From: Phycisphaerae bacterium
Lineage (GTDB): Bacteria; Planctomycetota; Phycisphaerae; Sedimentisphaerales; SM23-30
Reading direction: 5' to 3'
DNA: 5,323 nucleotides
Assembly (NCBI GenBank): GCA_021736565.1
Contig: JAIPFO010000270.1
Coordinates: 1 to 5,323 of the forward strand
Below the pieces are notes generated by a model, which saw only the letters and a list, made by a program, of their open reading frames with translations, ran no database searches and had not been told where the DNA came from. The translations under genes were made by a program, and so were the position numbers. This document shows positions 1-4,132 of this stretch, one piece after another (the first letter of the stretch is position 1; every line of letters begins with the position of its first letter).

Positions 1-88
1 GGGACTCCTTTATATATTCCATCACAGCCTCTGGGGGGAGAGAGTCCGTCGTTGCATATTATCTTATGATATTGGTTTTCTTTACGTT

Positions 89-101
89 GTCCTTTCAGGA
101 C
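89..101. repeat. Short stem-loop (4-bp stem, 5-nt loop)
   Basis: GTCC at 89-92 pairs with GGAC at 98-101 around a five-base loop. It is small and would mean little alone. It is included because it stands in a row with four larger palindromes, and short stem-loops of this form accompany longer palindromes in REP-like clusters as I recall them. Confidence 0.35.
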
Positions 102-124
102 ATGTTATTTTGTAAATAATCAGA

Positions 125-144
125 CCGGTGGTTAAAACCACCGG
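125..144. repeat. REP-like palindrome, left copy
   Basis: CCGGTGGTT (125-133) and AACCACCGG (136-144) form a perfect 9-bp stem with a two-base AA loop, followed on its right by CTAGG. On the minus strand it therefore reads CTAG followed by the palindrome, the arrangement of a short tag plus palindrome seen in REP sequences. The palindrome at 315-334 has the same stem length, the same AA loop and the CTAG tag in opposite orientation, so the two form an inverted pair. No poly-T follows on either strand, which argues against an intrinsic terminator. Confidence 0.6.
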
Positions 145-155
145 CTAGGAACCTT

Positions 156-170
156 AATCCCTTCGGGATT
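156..170. repeat. Short stem-loop next to left REP-like palindrome
   Basis: AATCCC (156-161) pairs with GGGATT (165-170) around a three-base loop. It lies 11 bp inside the left 9-bp palindrome, so the left arm of the cluster is a double stem-loop. Function is unknown. Confidence 0.45.
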
Positions 171-241
171 TCTTGAAGAGTATAGGGGACAGGCATCTTT
201 TGGATAGGCTTCAGCCAGGGGGCAACACAATACACCCACAC

Positions 242-292
242 CTTCTCTCCTCCTTTTCGGGGGGCGTAGCCCGCCGAAAAGGAGGAGAGAAG
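242..292. repeat. Long hairpin with 19-bp perfect stem
   Basis: Positions 242-260 are perfectly complementary to 274-292. After one G/G mismatch the stem continues as GGGC (262-265) with GCCC (269-272) around a three-base GTA loop. The outer stem is strongly pyrimidine/purine biased (CTTCTCTCCTCC on one side). No T-run follows on either strand, so it is not a classical intrinsic terminator. An RNA read through it from the minus-strand gene to its right would fold into a very stable 3' structure. It sits in the middle of the inverted pair of REP-like palindromes. Confidence 0.85.
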
Positions 293-314
293 AGGATCGT
301 CACTAACCTCTAGC

Positions 315-334
315 CACCTGGATAAATCCAGGTG
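315..334. repeat. REP-like palindrome, right copy (inverted)
   Basis: CACCTGGAT (315-323) and ATCCAGGTG (326-334) form a perfect 9-bp stem with an AA loop, preceded by CTCTAGC. Stem length, loop and CTAG tag match the palindrome at 125-144 but in the opposite direction, giving a cassette of about 210 bp with both palindromes at its outer ends. The stem sequences differ, so the shared feature is architecture plus tag, not sequence identity across the stem. Confidence 0.6.
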
Positions 335-409
335 TTAATGATATAAGACAATAAGCTCTCGAAGCACTTCAATATCCATAATATCATCTTCATCACATTG
401 CCCTTTCAC
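335..409 (-). CDS. Possible small ORF, 24 residues, unknown
   Basis: On the minus strand a GTG at 409 opens a 24-codon frame ending in TAA at 335-337, reading VKGQCDEDDIMDIEVLRELI and four more residues. AGGGGG at 420-425 lies 10 nt before the GTG and overlaps the stop codon of the DedA-type gene, so translational coupling is conceivable. The frame is open upstream of the GTG to about position 500, inside that gene. The acidic composition and the helix-like end look protein-like. The length is so small that chance is a strong alternative, as is a remnant of a longer gene cut off by the palindrome at 315-334. No family is recognised. Confidence 0.2.
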   Translation of the reverse strand: MKGQCDEDDIMDIEVLRELIVLYH

Positions 410-423
410 ATAACACAATCCCC

Positions 424-1086
424 CTAAATGTATTTCAGAATCACAACCCCGCCGACCAATAAGATCAGGAACAGGAGGCAGAGCAGGTTGAAATATTTAT
501 CGATGTAGGGTTTGATCCATGGGCCGTATTTTCCGAAGAGGCCTGCGACCAGGAAAAACCTGGCCGATCGGCTGATGGTTGAGGCGATGATGAAGCCTGG
601 GAACCATATCTTGGCGACCCCTGCTGAGATGGTACAGACCTTGTAGGGCAATGGTGTAAAGCCGCAGGTGAAGACGATCCAGAAGTCATATTTGCCATAC
701 CAGCCCTCAAATTTATCAAAATTCGCCTCGGTAATCTTCAAAAAATGCAGATTTTCAAATGCCCATGGGCCGATCTTATCCCAGAGGAAGACCCCGATCA
801 TATAGCCAAAAATTCCGCCAACGACACTGGCGGCCGAGCAGATCAAGGCGAATTTGAACCATTTTTTCCTGGCGCCGAGTGTTAGCGGTGCCAGGAGGAC
901 ATCGGGGGGGACCGGGAAGAAGGAGGATTCGGCGAATGAGAGTATAAACAGGGCCCAGCCGCCGTATGGTGTTTCGGCCCAATGTAAGACCCAGTCGTAG
1001 AGCCGCCGGTGTAAATGCCACCAGGCGACCGCATTATTGTCCGTCCCTGCCGATTCAACTCCACTTGATGCATTTTGACTCATCAT
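424..1086 (-). CDS. DedA/YqaA-type (VTT domain) membrane protein
   Basis: This is a predicted inner-membrane protein of 220 residues in the DedA/SNARE-associated (VTT) superfamily, closest to the YqaA-type branch. Family members are linked to lipid scrambling and envelope homeostasis; the substrate here is unknown. The polar N-terminus (1-40) is followed by hydrophobic segments at about 42-70, 78-103, 135-185 and 199-218. Family-like motifs are visible: E53 before FFPVPPD (56-62), the glycine-rich GGIFGYMIG (90-98), FTPLPYK (143-149) and a pair of arginines (R173, R176) before the FFLVAG segment. I start at ATG 1086 because AGGAG lies 8 nt upstream. A GTG at 1110 would add eight residues but lacks a Shine-Dalgarno sequence. 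A repeat copy begins 26 bp upstream of the start codon, and a palindrome cluster lies downstream. Confidence 0.88.
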   Translation of the reverse strand: MMSQNASSGVESAGTDNNAVAWWHLHRRLYDWVLHWAETPYGGWALFILSFAESSFFPVPPDVLLAPLTLGARKKWFKFALICSAASVVGGIFGYMIGVFLWDKIGPWAFENLHFLKITEANFDKFEGWYGKYDFWIVFTCGFTPLPYKVCTISAGVAKIWFPGFIIASTISRSARFFLVAGLFGKYGPWIKPYIDKYFNLLCLLFLILLVGGVVILKYI

Positions 1087-1094
1087 CGTAACAA

Positions 1095-1099
1095 CTCCT
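1095..1099 (-). promoter_or_regulatory. Ribosome-binding site of the DedA-type gene
   Basis: AGGAG on the minus strand, 8 nt before ATG 1086. It decides the start in favour of the tandem ATG codons at 1086/1083 over the upstream GTG at 1110, since the site would lie inside the coding region of the longer version. Confidence 0.75.
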
Positions 1100-1112
1100 G
1101 ATCGATCCACTT

Positions 1113-1220
1113 TGAAGCCAGCGTCTTAGGTCTTTTCAATGACTGTTTTTCGCACCTTAAAGGGCGATTTAAACGATACAATCCTACTTTTGACGTAGAA
1201 GTCACTGTTAGGATACATTA
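1113..1220 (+). repeat. Intergenic repeat copy 1 (full)
   Basis: The first box, TGAAGCCAGCGTCT (1113-1126), matches the best box TGACGCCAGCGTCA at 12 of 14 positions. The core CGCACCTTAAAG starts at 1151, 38 bp after the box start. The core continues with GGCGATTTAAACGAT, shared in form with the copy at 1630. The second box, TGACGTAGAAGTCA, starts at 1191, 78 bp after the first, and is followed by TTAGGATACATTAT, which resembles the tail before the HEAT gene. The left end lies 26 bp upstream of the minus-strand DedA-type start. No plus-strand gene begins at the right end, unlike copies at 1630 and 3467. Confidence 0.8.
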
Positions 1221-1222
1221 TA
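1217..1222 (-). promoter_or_regulatory. Possible -10 element for the DedA-type gene
   Basis: A perfect TATAAT lies on the minus strand, but no good -35 hexamer is found 16-18 bp upstream of it. Transcription from here would give a leader of about 125 nt that contains the repeat copy at 1113-1204. A weak call. Confidence 0.2.
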
Positions 1223-1246
1223 TTCGTAAACTTTCCAATTCTATTT

Positions 1247-1260
1247 TGATGCCCGCGTCC
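1247..1260 (+). repeat. Isolated repeat box
   Basis: TGATGCCCGCGTCC, preceded by TTT, matches the box TGACGCCAGCGTCA at 11 of 14 positions. No core follows at the expected 38-bp spacing, so this is a solo box or a decayed copy. It begins 56 bp after the second box of copy 1, similar to the 58-bp step between the boxes at 3409 and 3467. Confidence 0.45.
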
Positions 1261-1316
1261 AACGTATTGCGGTATCCTGATACAGGGTATTAATCGGCAC
1301 TTTTAGTTGTCAACAT

Positions 1317-1425
1317 TGACGTCGGGGTCCTAATAATTTTTGAGGGCTATTTTGGGGTTCTTAAGAGGTGATATTAGAGGCGGGAAAGGGCGTCGGGCAC
1401 AGGAATCATAACTATTTATTACAAA
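1317..1425 (+). repeat. Intergenic repeat copy, degenerate
   Basis: TGACGTCGGGGTCC (1317-1330) is a box variant. It is followed by the same AT-rich spacer type and by TTCTTAAGAGGTGAT, which lines up with the core CATCTTAAAGGGCGAT at exactly the 38-bp offset seen in other copies. At the expected second-box distance only GGAATCATAAC (1402-1412) resembles the family tail. The first half is well supported; the second half (after about 1375) is weak. Confidence 0.5.
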
Positions 1426-1501
1426 GAGACTTAAGCGGCGTATCGTCCGTTAATGCCCCGCCGGTGTATTTGAAGCGGCTTATAAAAAAACATTTCTTGA
1501 C

Positions 1502-1529
1502 TTGACATTATCTTATCCGGGCTTAGAAT
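1502..1529 (+). promoter_or_regulatory. Sigma-70-type promoter candidate for ispE-spoVG
   Basis: TTGACA (1502-1507), a perfect -35 hexamer, is followed after 16 bp by TAGAAT (1524-1529), one mismatch from the -10 consensus, in AT-rich surroundings. A second TAGAAT occurs at 1531-1536 and an overlapping TTGACT at 1497-1502. It points at ispE and would give a leader of about 200 nt that contains the whole repeat copy at 1630-1736. This is the best housekeeping-type promoter in the window. Confidence 0.5.
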
Positions 1530-1629
1530 ATAGAATATAAAGGTACTATTTCTGGTAAGATGTCGATATTACAAACAAAACGTTATCCGGAACATGAATG
1601 AGCTTTTTTGACACTCATAAGGGCTCACC

Positions 1630-1736
1630 AAGAGACAGCGTCCTAAGAATCATTGAGGCCCGTTTTCCGCATCTTCAATGGCGAATTAAACGATTTCAAT
1701 CGCTTTTTGACGTGGAAATTATTTTAAGGATTATTT
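1630..1736 (+). repeat. Intergenic repeat copy 2 (full), ends at ispE start
   Basis: The first box is decayed (AAGAGACAGCGTCC, 1630-1643) but keeps CAGCGTC. The core CGCATCTTCAAT starts 38 bp on at 1668 and continues GGCGAATTAAACGAT. The second box TGACGTGGAAATTA starts at 1708, 78 bp after the first. The tail TTTTAAGGATTATTT runs directly into the GTG start codon of ispE, and its AAGGA acts as the ribosome-binding site. A TTGACA at 1608-1613 lies just upstream but has no matching -10. Confidence 0.75.
1726..1730 (+). promoter_or_regulatory. Ribosome-binding site of ispE, inside repeat tail
   Basis: AAGGA lies 6 nt before GTG 1737 and supports that start. It sits at the position where other repeat copies have AGGA (copy 1) or GGGA (copy 3), so the site appears to be part of the repeat. 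Confidence 0.65.
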
Positions 1737-2678
1737 GTGCTGACACCCGCGATTCACAACACAGGCTCCCCCGGTAAGAATAAGGGGGTCTCTCTGAGCC
1801 CGCCGGCGAAGATCAACCTTTCACTGGTCGTCTTCCAACGGCGGAACGATGGTTTTCACGCGTTGCACACGGTTATGGGTGCGATTGATTTTTGTGACGA
1901 GTTAGACATTCATCTTTCCGACCGGGAGGGAATTGCCCTGTCCTGCAGCGGGATACCGAGCCCATCAGGTCGTGACAACCTGGTTTATCAAGCGGCATCG
2001 CTGCTGGGTGAGACTGCGGGGATTTCGCCCAGTCTGGCGATCTCGCTTCACAAAAACATCCCCTCCGGGGCGGGGCTCGGCGGGGCCAGCAGCGACGCGG
2101 CGGCGTGCCTGATCGGACTGAACGCACTGTGGTCGCTTGACCTCTCGGTTGGTGACCTAACGACCCTGGCGGGTCGGCTGGGCTCGGATGTTCCTTTTTT
2201 CATCAACGGCCCGATTGCCCAATGCACGGGCCGGGGTGAGATCATCACCGCATTACCCCATCGGACCCAACAGTCGATTCTCCTGATCGACCCGGCGATC
2301 CACGTCTCGACGCCCCATGTTTTTAAACACTACACCCCGGACCACCAGGTGAATGAGGATTACATGAAACGGGTCCATTATTATCTCAAACTTGGCGACC
2401 TGGACGGGCTGCTCTCCCAAGGGCTCAATACGCTGACCAGCGTCACAATGGGATTATTCCCGGCCCTACGGTTAATCCAGGAAAAAATAGAACATCTGGG
2501 GATTGGCCCGGTGCACATGTCCGGGAGTGGTTCGTCGCTTTATGTGGCCTCTGATTCACATCATCAACTCGATCAATGGGCTCAGCAGATCAATGAACAG
2601 AAATTGGCCTGTGCCCGCGTCGTTTGTTTCAAGAATGAAAATCATCTTTTCCAGGAGGTAAAACATGCAAGTCTCTGA
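1737..2678 (+). CDS. ispE: 4-diphosphocytidyl-2-C-methyl-D-erythritol kinase
   Basis: A GHMP-family kinase of 313 residues. It phosphorylates the 2-hydroxyl of CDP-methylerythritol with ATP in the cytoplasmic MEP pathway to isopentenyl diphosphate. All three family motifs are present: PAKINL at 23-28 with the conserved lysine K25, the ATP-binding glycine-rich loop PSGAGLGGASSDAAA at 109-123, and the C-terminal MSGSGSSLY at 261-269. The conserved aspartate lies in GSDVPFF (149-155; D151). Length is slightly above the usual 280-300, owing to about ten extra N-terminal residues. I chose GTG 1737 because AAGGA lies 6 nt upstream and no in-frame ATG precedes PAKINL. Its last 14 bases overlap spoVG, which implies co-transcription and coupling. 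The upstream region carries a promoter candidate at 1502 and a repeat copy ending at the start codon. Confidence 0.97.
   Translation: MLTPAIHNTGSPGKNKGVSLSPPAKINLSLVVFQRRNDGFHALHTVMGAIDFCDELDIHLSDREGIALSCSGIPSPSGRDNLVYQAASLLGETAGISPSLAISLHKNIPSGAGLGGASSDAAACLIGLNALWSLDLSVGDLTTLAGRLGSDVPFFINGPIAQCTGRGEIITALPHRTQQSILLIDPAIHVSTPHVFKHYTPDHQVNEDYMKRVHYYLKLGDLDGLLSQGLNTLTSVTMGLFPALRLIQEKIEHLGIGPVHMSGSGSSLYVASDSHHQLDQWAQQINEQKLACARVVCFKNENHLFQEVKHASL
2653..2658 (+). promoter_or_regulatory. Ribosome-binding site of spoVG inside ispE
   Basis: A strong AGGAGG within the ispE coding region, 6 nt before ATG 2665. It fixes the spoVG start and the 14-nt overlap between the two genes. Confidence 0.85.
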
Positions 2679-3240
2679 AGTCCGAATTAAAATTGTTGAC
2701 AATAACAACGATCGGCTGAAAGCATTCTGTTCGTTAACGCTGGATGACATGTTTGTCGTACGTGACCTGAAGATCATTGAAGGGGCCAACGGACTTTTCG
2801 TGGCGATGCCCTCACGGAAGCTGACGGACCACTGCCCCTCCTGCCGGGCGAAGAATCATATTCGATCAAAATTCTGTAACGACTGCGGCTACCGGCTGAA
2901 CGCCATTCACCCGGACTGCGATAGCCAGCGAATTAAACTTCATGCGGATATCGCTCATCCGATAAACGCCGAATGCCGTCAGATCATTCAGAACGCTATT
3001 TTAACGGCTTATGACGATGAATATGACAAATCCCAACAGCCGGGTTATATCGCCCCTAACTTTGATTTTGAAGACGCCAGCAACGAGTATGCCCATCATT
3101 TCGATCCAGACCCGCATACGAATAATTGCCCTGAGACGATTCGATCAGAGGCGTCAAACATTATTGAGCGACACCCTCGGCATGAGAAAGACGCGGCCCC
3201 AAAGCTTGATCGTAATAAATTCAGTGAAGGCATTCTGTAG
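2665..3240 (+). CDS. spoVG: SpoVG-family regulator with inserted zinc ribbon
   Basis: A protein of 191 residues in the SpoVG family, small regulators shown to bind DNA or RNA in several bacteria; Bacillus SpoVG has about 97 residues. The N-terminal half (1-51) matches the SpoVG core, including TLDDMFVVRDLKIIEG and NGLFVAMPSRK. The second core element, DIAHPIN with a following helix, sits at 95-120. Between them is an insertion of roughly 36-40 residues with C57, C60, C71 and C74 (CPSC-x10-CNDC), a zinc-ribbon-like knuckle pair. The tail (121-191) is polar, with acidic and His/Asn-rich stretches, and is probably disordered. From recollection, planctomycete SpoVG proteins have this form; other lineages lack the insertion. 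The start overlaps ispE by 14 nt and has a strong AGGAGG. In Firmicutes ispE and spoVG also lie close together. The target here is unknown. Confidence 0.92.
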   Translation: MQVSEVRIKIVDNNNDRLKAFCSLTLDDMFVVRDLKIIEGANGLFVAMPSRKLTDHCPSCRAKNHIRSKFCNDCGYRLNAIHPDCDSQRIKLHADIAHPINAECRQIIQNAILTAYDDEYDKSQQPGYIAPNFDFEDASNEYAHHFDPDPHTNNCPETIRSEASNIIERHPRHEKDAAPKLDRNKFSEGIL

Positions 3241-3274
3241 CCGCGGGGGCGGCTCGCTGTACCCGTTTGGTGGG

Positions 3275-3292
3275 GGCTAAGTTACATTAGCC
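3275..3292 (+). terminator. Weak stem-loop after spoVG
   Basis: GGCTAA (3275-3280) pairs with TTAGCC (3287-3292) around a six-base loop, followed only by TTTC, 35 bp after the spoVG stop. It is the only terminator-like structure behind ispE-spoVG, but the short T-run makes it doubtful. Confidence 0.3.
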
Positions 3293-3374
3293 TTTCAGGC
3301 ACTTATTTGAAACCGCCTTGGCCGGAAGCTCTTTGATCATGGCGTGAACGCTCAGAAAAAAATCCCGTATTAAT

Positions 3375-3403
3375 TTGCATCCTGGTATCTATATTGCATA
3401 CTT
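3375..3403 (+). promoter_or_regulatory. Weak promoter candidate for the HEAT gene
   Basis: TTGCAT (3375-3380) and ATACTT (3398-3403) are separated by 17 bp, with a TG just before the -10 region. Transcription would begin near the first repeat box at 3409, leaving both repeat units in the leader. Both hexamers are poor matches to consensus. Confidence 0.2.
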
Positions 3404-3408
3404 AACAT

Positions 3409-3466
3409 GGACGCCAGTGTCATTCGTCTTTTTGAAACCTGTTTCCCGCAACTCAAAGGGCGATTT
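3409..3466 (+). repeat. Intergenic repeat copy 3a (5' half unit)
   Basis: GGACGCCAGTGTCA (3409-3422) matches the best box at 12 of 14 positions. CGCAACTCAAAGGGCGATTT follows, starting at 3447, exactly 38 bp after the box start. Instead of continuing to a second box of its own, the unit runs straight into the first box of the next copy, giving a 58-bp step. It looks like a tandem duplication or truncated insertion of the first half of the repeat. Confidence 0.75.
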
Positions 3467-3570
3467 TGACGCCAGCGTCATCCTTATTTTGGAGCCTATT
3501 TTCCGCATCTTAAAGATCGATATATCGCTCCAAAATCGCCTTTTGACGTAAACATCATTATTGGGACATT
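3467..3570 (+). repeat. Intergenic repeat copy 3b (full), ends at HEAT-gene start
   Basis: The first box TGACGCCAGCGTCA (3467-3480) is identical over 14 bp to the one at 4863, with 6-bp inverted arms TGACGC/GCGTCA. The core CGCATCTTAAAG starts at 3504 (37 bp on), and the second box TGACGTAAACATCA starts at 3544 (77 bp on). The tail TTATTGGGACATT runs directly into ATG 3571. The interior also contains the perfect palindrome CGATATATCG (3518-3527) and ATTTTGGAGC (3486-3495) inversely repeated at 3527-3536, so this copy can fold extensively. Confidence 0.85.
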
Positions 3571-4122
3571 ATGGACAAATTTCAGACCAGGGAAATAATA
3601 AGAAGGGAGATGCGAAACCAAACGCTGGCGGCGGCCGCGGCGGCGGGTCTGTGTTCGGACTCAAAAAAAGCAAACCTTTTTAAGCTTATCGGACTGTTAA
3701 ACCATTCTGATTCCATTATCCGACAGCGGGCGCTCAGTGGTCTGGAGCAATTACGCGGGCCTGACGCCATATCGGCGATCATACGAAGCCTTCGTGACCC
3801 TTCGTCCGATGTTCGTCTCCTGGCGTGCAAAACGCTCGGGCACATGCGGGCCCATGACGCCAAGCCGGTTCTTTATGATCTGATCCATGATGACGACCCG
3901 GCCATGCAATGCTGTGCGGCGGAGTCGCTGGGCCTGATGGGTGATAAATTCGGATTGCCGACCATAAAGAAGCTGTTATGTAAACGTGGCAAACACCAAC
4001 GGGATGCCCTGCGTTGCATCAATATGCTAACAGGAATGAATTTCCGACTCACCAGCAGCGGTATCCAGGAAGCGATTCGCTGGTTGACGCCCCCGAAAAA
4101 GCGATTTTTCAGCATCCACTAA
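3571..4122 (+). CDS. Small HEAT-repeat (PBS-lyase-type) protein
   Basis: A 183-residue, probably cytoplasmic protein made largely of HEAT-like helix pairs; such repeats serve as protein-binding scaffolds. Three units can be seen: about 36-63 (LIGLLNHSDSIIRQRALSGL), 66-95 (IRSLRDPSSDVRLLACKTLG) and 98-126 (LYDLIHDDDPAMQCCAAESL), each with the D-P/S-xx-R/Q-xx-A pattern typical of PBS-lyase HEAT repeats. A charged N-terminus and an alanine run (20-25) precede them. The C-terminus (LTGMNFRL, then IRWLTPPKK) resembles the cap of similar proteins. ATG 3571 has only GGGA 4 nt upstream. An in-frame ATG at 3610 has a purine-rich AGAAGGGAG directly abutting, too close for good spacing, so I keep 3571. 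It converges with the next gene after 10 bp. The partner is unknown. Confidence 0.8.
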   Translation: MDKFQTREIIRREMRNQTLAAAAAAGLCSDSKKANLFKLIGLLNHSDSIIRQRALSGLEQLRGPDAISAIIRSLRDPSSDVRLLACKTLGHMRAHDAKPVLYDLIHDDDPAMQCCAAESLGLMGDKFGLPTIKKLLCKRGKHQRDALRCINMLTGMNFRLTSSGIQEAIRWLTPPKKRFFSIH

Positions 4123-4132
4123 GGGTTCAGGT

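Larger units (their letters stand above)
1..423. other. Gene-poor, palindrome-rich intergenic region
   Basis: No open frame with a convincing start and family resemblance is visible on either strand. The stretch is dominated by stem-loops at 89-101, 125-144, 156-170, 242-292 and 315-334, listed separately. The two 9-bp stem-loops with an AA loop (125-144 and 315-334) are in opposite orientation, each with a CTAG sequence on its inner side. The cluster lies downstream of the minus-strand DedA-type gene. It looks like REP/REPIN-type repeat sequence, or the debris of an IS200/IS605-related element, but no transposase gene is present. The minus-strand frame at the far left (about 1-110) is open to the edge but has no good start, so I do not call it a gene. 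Confidence 0.6.
1087..1736. other. Long divergent intergenic region with repeat copies
   Basis: There is no credible coding frame in these 650 bases between the divergent DedA-type and ispE genes. It holds the DedA ribosome-binding site, repeat copies at 1113, 1317 (degenerate) and 1630, a lone box at 1247 and a good plus-strand promoter candidate at 1502-1529. I see nothing else in 1426-1495. Confidence 0.7.

Noticed and set aside
1..110. Minus-strand frame open to the left edge
   Set aside because: No usable start codon, only about 35 codons, and it runs over the small stem-loop at 89-101; openness over this length is expected by chance.
242..292. Integron attC site
   Set aside because: No GTTRRRY/RYYYAAC core ends and no extrahelical-base pattern; the stem is essentially perfect.
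1087..1110. Longer DedA-type protein starting at GTG 1110
   Set aside because: No Shine-Dalgarno sequence precedes it, whereas AGGAG lies 8 nt before ATG 1086.
1608..1636. Promoter at TTGACA 1608-1613 for ispE
   Set aside because: A perfect -35 hexamer but nothing like a -10 at 15-19 bp; it looks like another degenerate repeat box.
3011..3280. Plus-strand frame of 89 codons overlapping spoVG
   Set aside because: It lies in another frame of the spoVG tail, has a repetitive composition (MTMNMTN-like) and no ribosome-binding site.
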